The notes beneath the pieces are model-generated. The model saw nothing but the letters and a program-made list of their open reading frames with translations, made no database searches and was not told the origin of the DNA. From positions 1,612,001 to 1,676,000 of the forward strand of contig CAVXHG010000008.1 in assembly GCA_963761525.1 (NCBI GenBank): a stretch of 64,000 nt of DNA, given 5' to 3'. The stretch comes from BOG-931 sp963761525 (GTDB lineage: Bacteria > Pseudomonadota > Alphaproteobacteria > Rhizobiales > Xanthobacteraceae). This document shows positions 34,376-43,665 of this stretch, one piece after another (the stretch's first letter is position 1; the number at the start of each line of letters is the position of its first letter). A program made the position numbers and the translations under genes.

Positions 34376-35293
34376 ATGGAATATTTCGTCCAGCAGCTCA
34401 TCAACGGCATCACGCTCGGCTCGATCTATGGCCTGATCGCCATCGGCTATACGATGGTCTATGGCATCATCGGCATGGTGAACTTCGCCCATGGCGACGT
34501 GTTCATGGTGTCGGCCTTCATCGCGCTGATCGCCTTCCTGATCCTCACCGCCTGGATCGGCATCTCCTCGATCGCGCTTGCGCTGTTCCTGGTCCTCATC
34601 GTGGCGATGCTGTTCACCTCGCTCATCAATTGGTCGATCGAGCGCGTGGCTTACCGGCCGTTGCGCGGCTCATTCCGGCTGGCGCCGCTGATCTCCGCGA
34701 TCGGCATGTCGATCTTCCTGTCGAATTTCGTGCAGGTCACCCAAGGGCCGCGTAACAAGTCGATCCCGCCCATGGTGCAGGGCGAGTTCGTGCTGATCAA
34801 TTCGAACAACTTCCCGGTCACGCTGTCCTACAGGCAACTCATCATCTGGGGCGTCACCGCCGTGCTGCTAGGGGCGTTCTGGTATGTGGTGGCGAAGACC
34901 CGGCTCGGCCGGGCGCAGCGCGCCTGCGAGCAGGACCAGAAGATGGCCGCATTGCTCGGCGTCGATGTCGACCGCACGATCTCAGTGACATTCGTTATTG
35001 CAGCGGCTCTCGCGGCCGTCGCCGGTACGATGTACCTGATGTACTACGGCGTGGTCAGTTTCTCCGACGGTTTCGTGCCGGGCGTGAAGGCATTTACCGC
35101 AGCCGTGCTCGGCGGCATCGGCTCGCTACCCGGCGCTGTCGTCGGCGGGTTGCTGATCGGATTGATCGAAACACTGTGGTCGGCCTATTTTTCAATCGAC
35201 TACAAAGATGTCGCGGCGTTTTCCATCCTCGCGATCACGCTGATCTTCCTGCCGCAGGGCCTGTTCGGCCGGCCTGACGTCGAGAAAGTCTGA
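34376..35293 (+). CDS. livH: Branched-chain amino acid ABC transporter permease LivH
   Basis: This 305-residue inner-membrane permease has about eight helices and the family stretches QQLINGITLGSIYGLIAIGY and MVYGIIGMVNFAHGDVFM. RTISVTFVIAAALAAVAGTM lies later, and FTAAVLGGIGSLPGAVVGGL near the C-terminus is the region that contacts the ATPases. It opens the liv operon; LivM begins 2 bases after its stop. The system may carry amino acids or, given neighbouring hpaB, aromatic acids. Confidence 0.95.
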   Translation: MEYFVQQLINGITLGSIYGLIAIGYTMVYGIIGMVNFAHGDVFMVSAFIALIAFLILTAWIGISSIALALFLVLIVAMLFTSLINWSIERVAYRPLRGSFRLAPLISAIGMSIFLSNFVQVTQGPRNKSIPPMVQGEFVLINSNNFPVTLSYRQLIIWGVTAVLLGAFWYVVAKTRLGRAQRACEQDQKMAALLGVDVDRTISVTFVIAAALAAVAGTMYLMYYGVVSFSDGFVPGVKAFTAAVLGGIGSLPGAVVGGLLIGLIETLWSAYFSIDYKDVAAFSILAITLIFLPQGLFGRPDVEKV

Positions 35294-35295
35294 AG

Positions 35296-36678
35296 ATGAC
35301 GGGTGGCGCGCAGCATGGGCGCGTCGATTTTGCCGGTGCGTTACGTCACGCCGCCCGCACGGCCCTGATCGCATTCGGATTGCTGCTGCCGCTAATCGGT
35401 TTTCAGACCGTCACCGATATCAACGACGTTCTGACGTTAAGAACGCGATTGCCGCTGCTGCTTACCTTCGCCGCTATCACCTTTGTCTGTTGCTTTATCT
35501 ACTCAATCGCTATCGAGCCATGGGGCGCACGATGGGCGGCGCGGCGGGCGCAACGGCCGGCGCAAGCCGCGCCACCGCTCTGGCGCATCTATCTCAACAA
35601 CTGGGGCATACCGTTCGCCATCGCCGCCGTCATCGCCTACCCGCTCGTCATCTATTTCACGATCGGCACCAATGGCGGCCAGAAATGGATCGACACTTTC
35701 GGCGTGCAGATCTTGATCTACGTGATGCTCGGCTGGGGCCTGAACATCGTAGTCGGCCTCGCCGGCCTGCTCGATCTCGGCTACGTCGCATTCTACGCGG
35801 TCGGCGCCTATTCCTATGCGCTGCTGGCGAAAACCTTCGGCCTGAGCTTCTGGATCCTGCTGCCGCTCGCCGGCGTGCTGTCGTCGTTCTGGGGGATTCT
35901 GCTCGGCTTTCCGGTCCTGCGGCTGCGCGGCGACTATCTCGCCATCGTTACGCTTGCATTTGGCGAGATCATCCGGCTGGTCCTGATCAACTGGGTGGCG
36001 CTGACCAACGGCTATGCCGGGATCATCAGCATCCCGCGACCGACATTCTTCGGCCTTCCCTTCACCGCTTCAGACAATGGCTTCGCGGCGCACTTTGGGC
36101 TGGAGTTCTCGCCGCTTCATCGGATCATTTTTCTCTATTACGTCATTCTGGCGCTGGCGCTGCTAACCAGCTTCGTCACGGTGCGGCTGCGGCGCCTGCC
36201 GATTGGCCGCGCCTGGGAGGCGCTGCGCGAGGATGAAATCGCCTGCCGGGCGCTCGGGATCAACACCACCAACACCAAACTCACCGCCTTCGCCATGGGC
36301 GCGATGTTTGCCGGGTTTGCCGGCTCGTTTTTCGCCGCCCGCGAAGCATTCATCTCGCCGGAGTTCTTCACCTTCATCGAGTCCGCAACCATCCTGTCGA
36401 TCGTCGTGCTCGGCGGCATGGGCAGCCAGATCGGCGTCGCCATCGCCGCCATCGTCATGATCGGCGGCACCGAGATCATGCGGCAACTCGACTTCCTGAA
36501 AAGCATCTTCGGTCCAACCTTCGACCCGAACCAGTACCGCATGTTGCTGTTCGGTCTCGCCATGGTCTTGATCATGATCTGGCGGCCGCGCGGACTGGTC
36601 TCGACACGAACGCCGTCAGTATTCCTGCGCAAGCGCAACGACATTTCCGTCGATCTGGTCAAGGAAGGCCATGGTTAG
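35296..36678 (+). CDS. livM: Branched-chain amino acid ABC transporter permease LivM
   Basis: The 460-residue second permease is longer than the roughly 320-350 residues of simple LivM proteins, because it has an N-terminal extension with extra hydrophobic segments (LIAFGLLLPLIGFQTV and LLLTFAAITFVCCFIYSIAI) and an Arg-rich loop. From about residue 100 the LivM core follows: YVMLGWGLNIVVGLAGLLDL, LRLRGDYLAIVTLAFGEI and RAWEALREDEIACRALGIN. It starts at ATG 35296, 2 bases after livH, and is part of the same operon. Confidence 0.94.
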   Translation: MTGGAQHGRVDFAGALRHAARTALIAFGLLLPLIGFQTVTDINDVLTLRTRLPLLLTFAAITFVCCFIYSIAIEPWGARWAARRAQRPAQAAPPLWRIYLNNWGIPFAIAAVIAYPLVIYFTIGTNGGQKWIDTFGVQILIYVMLGWGLNIVVGLAGLLDLGYVAFYAVGAYSYALLAKTFGLSFWILLPLAGVLSSFWGILLGFPVLRLRGDYLAIVTLAFGEIIRLVLINWVALTNGYAGIISIPRPTFFGLPFTASDNGFAAHFGLEFSPLHRIIFLYYVILALALLTSFVTVRLRRLPIGRAWEALREDEIACRALGINTTNTKLTAFAMGAMFAGFAGSFFAAREAFISPEFFTFIESATILSIVVLGGMGSQIGVAIAAIVMIGGTEIMRQLDFLKSIFGPTFDPNQYRMLLFGLAMVLIMIWRPRGLVSTRTPSVFLRKRNDISVDLVKEGHG

Positions 36679-36693
36679 GAAGGGATCTGGTTG

Positions 36694-37602
36694 ATGGCGC
36701 TCGATGGCACAACGGTGCTGCGCGTCGAGCATCTGACCATGCGCTTCGGTGGTATCGTCGCCGTGGACGATCTTTCGTTCAACGTACAGGGCGGCAGCAT
36801 CACGGCTCTGATTGGCCCGAACGGCGCCGGCAAGACCACCGTGTTCAATTGCATCACCGGTTTCTACAAGCCGACCGAGGGACGCATTGCGCTGGCTCGT
36901 GGCGATACAGCGGCGTGGAACGCGCTTGAAGAGCTGACGCAAAGCAGCAAGCGTGGCACGGCGCGGCCTGAAGGCGCGCTGTTCCTGCTCGAACGCATGC
37001 CGGATTATCTGGTGGCGCAGCAGGCGCGCGTTGCCCGCACATTCCAGAATATCCGGTTGTTTCCCGGCATGACCGTACTGGAAAACCTGCTGGTCGCTCA
37101 GCACAACCGGCTGATGTTGGCTTCCGGCTATACATTCCTGGGGGTGCTCGGTTTTCCGTCCTATAAGGCGGCCGAACGTGAAGCGCTCGACAAGGCCCGG
37201 TCATGGCTCGATCGCTTCGGCCTGCTCGACCGCGCCGACGATCCGGCCGGTGTTTTGCCCTACGGCGCTCAGCGGCGGCTCGAAATCGCCCGCGCGATGT
37301 GCGCCGATCCGGTCCTGCTGTGCCTCGATGAGCCTGCGGCCGGCCTCAATCCTCACGAGAGCGCCGAACTCAACGAGTTGCTGCTCGTGATCCGCGACCA
37401 ATTCAAGATTTCGATCCTTCTGATCGAGCACGACATGTCGGTGGTGATGAAGATATCCGACCACATCGTCGTGCTCGACTACGGCGTCAAAATCGCCGAC
37501 GGCGCGCCGGATGCCGTGCGCGACGACCCTAAAGTGATCGCCGCTTATCTTGGCGTCGCCGATGAGGATGTCGCAAAGGTCGAGGCAGAGGTGGGCTTGT
37601 GA
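36694..37602 (+). CDS. livG: Branched-chain amino acid ABC transporter ATPase LivG
   Basis: The 302-residue ATPase has Walker A GPNGAGKTT (41-49), signature-like PYGAQRRLEIARAM and Walker B VLLCLDEPAAGLNP. An insert of about 50 residues between the TGFYKPTEGRI strand and the VARTFQNIRLFPGMTVLENL Q-loop region makes it longer than a typical LivG of about 255 residues. I recall similar inserts in Bradyrhizobium-type LivG proteins. The ATG at 36694 is chosen over TTG 36691 because of AGGAAGGG upstream. Its last bases overlap livF (GTGA). Confidence 0.94.
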   Translation: MALDGTTVLRVEHLTMRFGGIVAVDDLSFNVQGGSITALIGPNGAGKTTVFNCITGFYKPTEGRIALARGDTAAWNALEELTQSSKRGTARPEGALFLLERMPDYLVAQQARVARTFQNIRLFPGMTVLENLLVAQHNRLMLASGYTFLGVLGFPSYKAAEREALDKARSWLDRFGLLDRADDPAGVLPYGAQRRLEIARAMCADPVLLCLDEPAAGLNPHESAELNELLLVIRDQFKISILLIEHDMSVVMKISDHIVVLDYGVKIADGAPDAVRDDPKVIAAYLGVADEDVAKVEAEVGL

Positions 37603-38336
37603 GCGCTCCACTGCTTTCGATACGCGGCGTCACCGCATTTTACGGGCGCGTGCAGGCGCTCAAGGGAATCGATCTCGACGTCAATGCAGGCGAGATTGTC
37701 GCGCTGATCGGCGCTAACGGCGCCGGCAAGTCGACGTTGATGATGACGGTGTGCGGCAATCCGCGCGCCCGCGACGGCTCGATCGTTTTCGACGGCCGCG
37801 ACATCACGCAGCTTCCGACGCACGAAATCGCGCGGCTCAAGCTGGCACAATCGCCGGAGGGCCGTCGCATTTTCCCGCGCATGACGGTGCTGGAAAATCT
37901 GCAGATGGGTGCGACCGTCGCCGAGCCCGCCGAATTCGCCCGCGACCTCGAACGGGTCTTGACCCTGTTCCCGCGCCTGCAACAGCGCATTACCCAACGC
38001 GGCGGAACTCTGTCAGGTGGCGAGCAGCAGATGCTCGCCATCGCACGCGCGCTGATGAGCCGTCCGCGCCTGCTCATGCTCGACGAGCCGTCGCTCGGCC
38101 TCGCGCCGCTGATCGTGCGGCAGATTTTCGAGGCGATCAAAAAACTCAATGCCGAGGACGGCCTCACCGTCTTTCTGGTCGAGCAGAATGCGTTTCACGC
38201 GCTCAAGCTCGCGCATCGCGGCTATGTGATGGTCAACGGGCAGATTACGCTGTCAGGCACCGGACGCGAATTGCTCGACCGCCCCGAGGTCAAATCCGCT
38301 TATCTCGAGGGCGGACGCCAGCAGGCCGAGCCATGA
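37599..38336 (+). CDS. livF: Branched-chain amino acid ABC transporter ATPase LivF
   Basis: A 245-residue ABC ATPase with Walker A GANGAGKST (38-46), Q-loop region AQSPEGRRIFPRMTVLENL, signature LSGGEQQMLAIARALM and Walker B RLLMLDEPSLGLAP. The start is a GTG that overlaps the livG stop by 4 bases, and the end overlaps the next gene by 4 bases, so the operon is tightly coupled. It pairs with LivG to power transport. Confidence 0.95.
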   Translation: MSAPLLSIRGVTAFYGRVQALKGIDLDVNAGEIVALIGANGAGKSTLMMTVCGNPRARDGSIVFDGRDITQLPTHEIARLKLAQSPEGRRIFPRMTVLENLQMGATVAEPAEFARDLERVLTLFPRLQQRITQRGGTLSGGEQQMLAIARALMSRPRLLMLDEPSLGLAPLIVRQIFEAIKKLNAEDGLTVFLVEQNAFHALKLAHRGYVMVNGQITLSGTGRELLDRPEVKSAYLEGGRQQAEP

Positions 38337-38683
38337 TGCAAGGGCTGCTGTACGAGGAAAGCTCTTTCGGCGTCTTCCTCCTGGTCACCGTCATCCTCGG
38401 CGGCGGCGCGGCCGCGCTGGCCGGCCGGGCCATCGCACTGACCTGGCGGCCGTGGTGGCAAATTGTCGCCTATATGCTGATCCTCGGCGCTGCCGTCCGC
38501 TTTATCCATTTCGCTTTGTTCGACGGCACGTTGTTGTCGCTTCATTATTATGTCGTCGACAGCGTGGTCTGCTTGGCTTTCGGTTTTGTCGGCTTTCAGG
38601 CGGCGCGGGCGGCGCAAATGGTCCGGCAATATCGCTGGATCAATCAACCGAACGGCTGGCTCCGCTGGCGCCGCAAGGCCTAG
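38333..38683 (+). CDS. DUF6867-like small membrane protein of the liv operon
   Basis: This 116-residue protein has about three hydrophobic segments: VFLLVTVILGGGAAALAG, QIVAYMLILGAAVRFIHFAL and YYVVDSVVCLAFGFVGFQAA. The pattern matches the DUF6867 family as I remember it from Bradyrhizobium, where it often sits in liv operons. It begins within the livF stop (ATG 38333, 4-base overlap), so it is surely co-translated. The function is unknown; an accessory role in the permease complex is inference. Confidence 0.8.
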   Translation: MMQGLLYEESSFGVFLLVTVILGGGAAALAGRAIALTWRPWWQIVAYMLILGAAVRFIHFALFDGTLLSLHYYVVDSVVCLAFGFVGFQAARAAQMVRQYRWINQPNGWLRWRRKA

Positions 38684-38732
38684 TGACGTAGCATCGCGCT
38701 TGATTGCCGGTCCCAATCCAGAGGGGAACTCC

Positions 38733-39869
38733 ATGAACAGACTAACGGTGCTCGGCCTCGCGCTGGGCTTTGCAGTTGCGTTGACCGGATCCGCATCGGC
38801 ACAGGTGAAGTTCGGCGTCGGCGGGCCGATCACCGGCGCCAATGCCGCGACCGGATCGCAGATGAAGAACGGCGTCGATCAGGCAATCATCGACATCAAC
38901 GCGGCAGGCGGCGTCCTCGGCCAGAAAATAACGGCGGAATACGGCGACGATGTCTCAGATCCCAAACAGGGCGTCTCGGTCGCCAACAAATTTGCCGGCG
39001 ATGGCGTGAAATTCGTCATCGGCCACTACAATTCGGGTGTGACTATTCCCGCGTCCGACGTTTATCAGGAAAACGGCATCCTCGAGATCACGCCCTCCTC
39101 GACTAATCCGACCATCACCGAGCGCGGCATGTGGAACATCTTCCGCACCTGCGGCCGCGACGATCAGCAAGGCAAAGTCGCCGGCACCTACATCCTCGCC
39201 CATTTCAAGGGCAAGAAGATCGCCTTCGTCAACGACAAGACCACTTACGGCAAGGGCCTGGCCGACGAGACGTTGAAAACGATCAAGGCCGGCGGCATGG
39301 ATGCGGTGCTCAACGAAGGCATCAACACCGGCGAAAAAGATTATTCGGCTCTCGTTTCCAAGATCAAGCAATCTGGCGCCGATCTGGTTTACTTCGGCGG
39401 GCTTTACACCGAAGCCGGCCTGATCGTGCGGCAGCTGCGCGATCAGGGCGTCAAGGCGCCGTTGATGGGCGGCGACGGCATCACCTCGGATGAATATGCG
39501 ACGGTCGGCGGCCCCGGCGTCGAAGGCACGCTGATGACGTACGGTGCCGATCCGCGCAATCGGCCGGAAGCGAAAGCCGTGGTCGAGGAATTCCGCGCCA
39601 AGAAATTCGAGCCGGAATCCTACACGCTCTACAGCTATGCTGGCGTACAGATCATCGCGCAGGCCGCGGTCGCGGCAAACTCGACCGACCCGAAGAAGGT
39701 CGCCGACAAGATGCATTCGGGCATGAACTTCAACACCGTGCTCGGCAATATTTCCTATGACGCCAAGGGTGACATCACCAAGCTCGATTATGTGATGTAC
39801 ATCTGGAAGAAGGACGCGAGCGGCAAGATGAGCTACGTGCAATGTCCGGATTCCGGCTGCACGATGTAG
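38733..39869 (+). CDS. livK: Branched-chain amino acid ABC transporter substrate-binding protein LivK
   Basis: The 378-residue periplasmic receptor has a signal peptide ending in GSASAQ and the mature start VKFGVGGPITGANAATGSQM, then IIDINAAGGVLGQKI, IGHYNSGVTIPASDVYQENG and LVSKIKQSGADLVYFGGLYT. A Cys pair near the C-terminus (QCPDSGC) may be a disulfide. The ATG at 38733 follows GAGGGGA. It is the last gene of the liv operon, followed 22 bases later by a strong terminator. The ligand is not certain: the neighbouring hpaBC suggests an aromatic acid as an alternative to leucine. Confidence 0.94.
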   Translation: MNRLTVLGLALGFAVALTGSASAQVKFGVGGPITGANAATGSQMKNGVDQAIIDINAAGGVLGQKITAEYGDDVSDPKQGVSVANKFAGDGVKFVIGHYNSGVTIPASDVYQENGILEITPSSTNPTITERGMWNIFRTCGRDDQQGKVAGTYILAHFKGKKIAFVNDKTTYGKGLADETLKTIKAGGMDAVLNEGINTGEKDYSALVSKIKQSGADLVYFGGLYTEAGLIVRQLRDQGVKAPLMGGDGITSDEYATVGGPGVEGTLMTYGADPRNRPEAKAVVEEFRAKKFEPESYTLYSYAGVQIIAQAAVAANSTDPKKVADKMHSGMNFNTVLGNISYDAKGDITKLDYVMYIWKKDASGKMSYVQCPDSGCTM

Positions 39870-39891
39870 GGAGTCTGCTGCACGTAATATT

Positions 39892-39919
39892 GAGGCCGCG
39901 GCTAGCGCGGCCTCTTTTT
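39892..39919 (+). terminator. Rho-independent terminator of the liv operon
   Basis: GAGGCCGCG (39892-39900) and CGCGGCCTC (39906-39914) form a perfect 9-bp GC-rich stem with a five-base loop, followed directly by TTTTT (39915-39919). It lies 22 bases after the livK stop on the plus strand, as expected for the end of the operon. Confidence 0.93.
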
Positions 39920-39953
39920 CTATGGATTTGGCCGGATCGGCGCAAAAACCGCT

Positions 39954-40271
39954 TTAGCGTTGCGAACCGGCACCCAGGTCTTTTCCGAAAACCGCATGGC
40001 TCATCATCTCGCCGTTGGCCATCTTGGTGTCTTCGGCGTAATAGACCTTTCCGCCGCTCACATAGAGCATCATGCCAGCCTTCATCGGCTTGAAGTGATC
40101 CATGATCATCGCATGGGTCGCGTCGCTGGCTGACATTTTAACCATTCGACCATCTGCCGTGAACAAATAGACGTTGCGTTCGTTGAGCGTATTCATTTCC
40201 TGCGCCAGCGCCGGCGCAGCAAATGACAGCGCGAGAACCGAAGCCGCGATAATTTTTGATGCGATATTCAT
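39954..40271 (-). CDS. Small exported hypothetical protein
   Basis: A 105-residue protein with a clear signal peptide (IIAASVLALSFAAPALAQ). The mature part NTLNERNVYLFTADGRMVKM, then MDHFKPMKAGMMLYVSGGKV, is rich in methionine and has no cysteine. I do not recognise a family. It is convergent with livK across the terminator and stands alone; the next gene upstream on this strand is ccdA, 199 bases away. Confidence 0.72.
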   Translation of the reverse strand: MNIASKIIAASVLALSFAAPALAQEMNTLNERNVYLFTADGRMVKMSASDATHAMIMDHFKPMKAGMMLYVSGGKVYYAEDTKMANGEMMSHAVFGKDLGAGSQR

Positions 40272-40469
40272 TGTGTTCCCCGTATTGCAAGAAGAATTTC
40301 TTGCGCCGGGTACTTATCGAAAAGAGACACATCAAGATCAAAACACGTTCGCTTGCCGCTCGATCAACATCCGGCCACGAATCTTGAACACATTTTCACG
40401 GATTCGAAATCGGCGCGTGATATTTCATCCCGGATCGTTCACGTTTCGATTATCGAGAGGATTCGACGA

Positions 40470-41198
40470 TCAGCCGATCTTTCCCAGCGACGGAAACACA
40501 TCGAGTAGCCAGTAGCTGACTTCACTGACTGCGCCGGTCAAAAACGCGATGCCGGTTAGCACCAGCAAGCCGCCCATCACCTTTTCGACCAGACCAAGAT
40601 GGGTACGGAAGCGCGCAAGAAACGCGGCGAAGGGCTCGACCGCGAACGCCGCGATCATGAACGGCACGCCGAGACCCAGTGAATAAACCGCAAGCATGCC
40701 CGCTCCCTTGGCGACCGTCGCCTCGGATGCCGCGATGGCAAGAATGGCGGCAAGGATCGGACCAATGCACGGTGTCCAGCCGAGCGCGAAGGCGAGCCCC
40801 ATCATGTAGGCACCCCACAAGCTTACCGGCTTGGCGACCTGAACCCGCTTTTCCTGCATCAGCCAAGCGATGGGCGTGATGCCGAGGAAGTGCAGCCCCA
40901 TGATGATGATGCCGATACCCGCGAGAATGGCGAGGTCAGCCGAATAGGCGCGGATCAATCCACCGATGGCGCTGGCGCTCGCTCCCAGCGCAACGAACAC
41001 TGTCGAAAAGCCAAGCACGAAAATAAAAGCAGCCAGGACGGTGTGACCGCTTAGACGCGGCTTACCCTGCCCGTCTGCAAACCGTTCAAGCGACGTGCCG
41101 GTGAGATAGACGAGATAAGGCGGCACCAGCGGCAGCACGCAGGGCGACAGGAAGCTCAACATGCCTGCGACGAGTGCCGCCAAGATTGAGACGTTCAT
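40470..41198 (-). CDS. ccdA: Cytochrome c biogenesis protein CcdA
   Basis: This 242-residue membrane protein has six helices and the paired cysteines of the CcdA/DsbD core: LSFLSPCVLPLVPPYLVYL and GWTPCIGPILAAILAIA. It carries reducing power across the membrane for cytochrome c maturation or disulfide reduction. The start is uncertain: ATG 41198 is used, and ATG 41210 would add four residues; neither has a clear ribosome binding site. No thioredoxin-like partner is adjacent. It is divergent from the P1 peptidase gene. Confidence 0.92.
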   Translation of the reverse strand: MNVSILAALVAGMLSFLSPCVLPLVPPYLVYLTGTSLERFADGQGKPRLSGHTVLAAFIFVLGFSTVFVALGASASAIGGLIRAYSADLAILAGIGIIIMGLHFLGITPIAWLMQEKRVQVAKPVSLWGAYMMGLAFALGWTPCIGPILAAILAIAASEATVAKGAGMLAVYSLGLGVPFMIAAFAVEPFAAFLARFRTHLGLVEKVMGGLLVLTGIAFLTGAVSEVSYWLLDVFPSLGKIG

Positions 41199-41280
41199 GG
41201 CGCATGGCATGTACCGAGGCCCGTGGCGATTGCAAGGCAGCCCATCTCCCCCGCGCCGCCAAAGCCGCTAGAATGAACCC

Positions 41281-42279
41281 ATGCGCAACCTCATTACCGA
41301 CGTCCCCGGACTGAAAGTCGGCCACGCCACCGATGCCAAACTGGCTTCGGGTTCAACCGTTGTCGTGTTCGACGAACCGGCCGTTGCCTCGATCGACGTG
41401 CGCGGCGGCGGCCCCGGCACCCGTGAAACGGCCCTGCTCGACCCGGCCCAGACCGTTCAAGGCATCGACGCCATTACGCTGTCAGGCGGCTCCGCCTTTG
41501 GTCTCGATGCCGCTTCCGGCACACAAGCATGGCTCAAGGAGCAAGGCCGCGGTTTCGCGGTGCGTTCCGTGCGGGTGCCTATCGTACCGGCTGCCATCCT
41601 GTTCGACCTGCTCAATGGCGGGGACAAAGACTGGGGCCGTTTCCCCCCCTATCGCGACCTCGGCTATGCCGCGACTGCAGCCGTCAGCGCGGAGTTCGCT
41701 CTAGGCAGCGTCGGCGCCGGCACAGGCGCAACCACAGTCAATTGCAAAGGCGGCGTCGGCTCCGCCTCAGCACAAACGCCCGATGGCCATTGGGTCGGCG
41801 CACTCGCCGTCGTCAACGCAGTCGGCAGCGTTATTATTGATAAAGGTCCGTGGTTCTGGGCAGCACCGTTCGAGCAAAACGGCGAATTCGGCGCGCGTGG
41901 TCTGCCGCAAGTCTTTCCGCCCAATGCGCTCGCCACACGCTTCAAAGGCGGACCGAACGAAAGCACGACGCTGGTGATTGTCGCCACCGATGCGATCCTG
42001 ACCAAAGCGCAAGCCAAGCGTCTTGCGGTGATGGCGCAATCCGGTCTGTCGCGCGCGATCTATCCAATCCACACGCCGCTCGACGGCGATGTCCTGTTTG
42101 CCGCATCGACCGGACAGCGCCCGCTCGCGGATCCACAGTTCGGCCTGACCGGCCTTGGCAGCCTTGCCGCGCATGTCGTGGCGCGGGCGATTGCGCGCGG
42201 CGTTTACGAGGCAACGGCACTCCCCTTTTCAGGCGCAGTCCCGAGCTGGCGGGAGCAATTTAGCCGCGAGCACAATTAG
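41281..42279 (+). CDS. P1 family (DmpA-like) peptidase
   Basis: The 332-residue protein belongs to the DmpA/BapA group of N-terminal nucleophile aminopeptidases, which cut themselves into two chains and hydrolyse small peptides or beta-peptides. Key parts are LTLSGGSAFGLDAASG-like (TLSGGSAFGLDAA), VGAGTGATTVNCKGGVGSAS, and the autocleavage region ESTTLVIVATDAILTKAQAK with AIYPIHTPLDGDVLFA after it. No signal peptide is present. The start is ATG 41281, divergent from ccdA. The substrate is unknown. Confidence 0.9.
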   Translation: MRNLITDVPGLKVGHATDAKLASGSTVVVFDEPAVASIDVRGGGPGTRETALLDPAQTVQGIDAITLSGGSAFGLDAASGTQAWLKEQGRGFAVRSVRVPIVPAAILFDLLNGGDKDWGRFPPYRDLGYAATAAVSAEFALGSVGAGTGATTVNCKGGVGSASAQTPDGHWVGALAVVNAVGSVIIDKGPWFWAAPFEQNGEFGARGLPQVFPPNALATRFKGGPNESTTLVIVATDAILTKAQAKRLAVMAQSGLSRAIYPIHTPLDGDVLFAASTGQRPLADPQFGLTGLGSLAAHVVARAIARGVYEATALPFSGAVPSWREQFSREHN

Positions 42280-42436
42280 GCCGGCAACAAGACAGTTAGG
42301 AACACGCCCTAACCCTTCATGCGGAAACCACAATCCGCAGCTTTAATCAGACTTGCGAACTCGTTTTCGTTGACTCGCTACCCTATTGTGCTTTCACTCG
42401 GTTTGGGCCGGGTAAGTGCTGTTTCGGAGGGTTTGC

Positions 42437-43660
42437 ATGCGCGTCGTGGTCATCATTGTCGCGGCGTTGTTCACATTAGGTCTTGCGGCGTTTGGCGTCG
42501 TTGCGGCGCAGCGCGGCAATGCTCCTATTTTGGCAAACTTGTTTCAGCCGCACGCGGCGTCCCCAATCTCGGTTCCGCAAGCTGCACCTGCACCGAAGGC
42601 GGCTTCAGCAGCACCATCCTCACCGGTCACTCAAGTCGCTCAGGCAACGGCAACCATGTCTGACGCGCCTCAGCCCGCCGCCGCTGTGCCCGCTGTCGCC
42701 GAACCCGCTGCGCCGATACGCGTGGCGCAAAACAGCGGCCCGGTGACGCCTGACCGCTTTAATCCGCCGCCGGGACCGGCGGCTGCTCCTTCGCCGGCCC
42801 CCGCGAATGCTCCTGCGCCAGCTGCTCCGCAGCAACAGGCCGCAGCTCCGGTGCACCCTATCCCCGCCTGTGACAAACCGGATGCAATCGGTCTATCGCG
42901 CATTGTCGAAATCGACACCACGGGCGGCCCGGCTTTCGGCACCGAGCACTTCAAGCAATACGACTTCCTGCGCGACCACGAAGTCGTGCTGACTTTCGAT
43001 GATGGTCCGTGGAAGGGAAACACGCCTGCGGTCATCAAGGCGTTGCAGGACAATTGCACCAAGGCAACGTTCTTCGAGATCGGCGAACACGCCACCTGGT
43101 ATCCGGAAATCTCGAAGATAGTGGAGCAGGCCGGCATGACCATCGGCACGCACACCTGGTCGCATAAGGATTTGGCCCGCAATCCGTATGCAAAAGACAT
43201 CGAACAGGCCAAGCAAGAAATCGAAATGGGTGTGAGCGCGGTGCACATGGCGGCCGATGGACCGATCGCGCCGTTCTTCCGTTTCCCCGACTTGCAACAG
43301 CCAGCGGACCTGATTGCTTATCTCGGCTCGCGCAACATCTCGACTTTCTCCGCTGATATCGACACCGTCGACTTCAAGCTGAACAAGCCGGATGCCGTGA
43401 TCAAATCGGTGATGACCAAGCTTGCGAAGAACGGCAAAGGCATTCTGCTGATGCACGACTTCCGGCCGGCGACAGCCGAAGCAATGCCGGAACTGCTGCG
43501 CCAACTCAAAGCCGGCGGTTACAAGATTGTGCACATGGTGCCGAAATTCGCGGTGACCACGATCCCGAAATACGACGATATGGTCCGCGCGCAGGACAAG
43601 TTCTCGAACGCCAACAATTCGCGACCGGAGTCGAGCGTCGTCAAGACGATCAACGAGTAA
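42437..43660 (+). CDS. Polysaccharide deacetylase (NodB domain) with Pro/Ala-rich linker
   Basis: A 407-residue protein that starts at ATG 42437 behind CGGAGG. Residues 1-24 are a signal anchor, residues 50-140 a long Pro/Ala-rich linker, and the NodB deacetylase domain follows. Its metal motifs are TFDDGP (186-191) and HTWSH (239-243), with FFRFPDL and LLMHDFRP later. It probably removes acetyl groups from a cell-wall or extracellular glycan from a membrane-anchored position. The linker would let the domain reach through the periplasm. A hairpin-rich convergent intergenic region follows. Confidence 0.9.
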   Translation: MRVVVIIVAALFTLGLAAFGVVAAQRGNAPILANLFQPHAASPISVPQAAPAPKAASAAPSSPVTQVAQATATMSDAPQPAAAVPAVAEPAAPIRVAQNSGPVTPDRFNPPPGPAAAPSPAPANAPAPAAPQQQAAAPVHPIPACDKPDAIGLSRIVEIDTTGGPAFGTEHFKQYDFLRDHEVVLTFDDGPWKGNTPAVIKALQDNCTKATFFEIGEHATWYPEISKIVEQAGMTIGTHTWSHKDLARNPYAKDIEQAKQEIEMGVSAVHMAADGPIAPFFRFPDLQQPADLIAYLGSRNISTFSADIDTVDFKLNKPDAVIKSVMTKLAKNGKGILLMHDFRPATAEAMPELLRQLKAGGYKIVHMVPKFAVTTIPKYDDMVRAQDKFSNANNSRPESSVVKTINE

Positions 43661-43665
43661 CGCCA

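Noticed and set aside
36850..37030. A possible insertion or frameshift in livG
   Set aside because: The extra segment of about 50 residues is in frame and the ABC motifs on both sides are intact, so it looks like a natural family insert.
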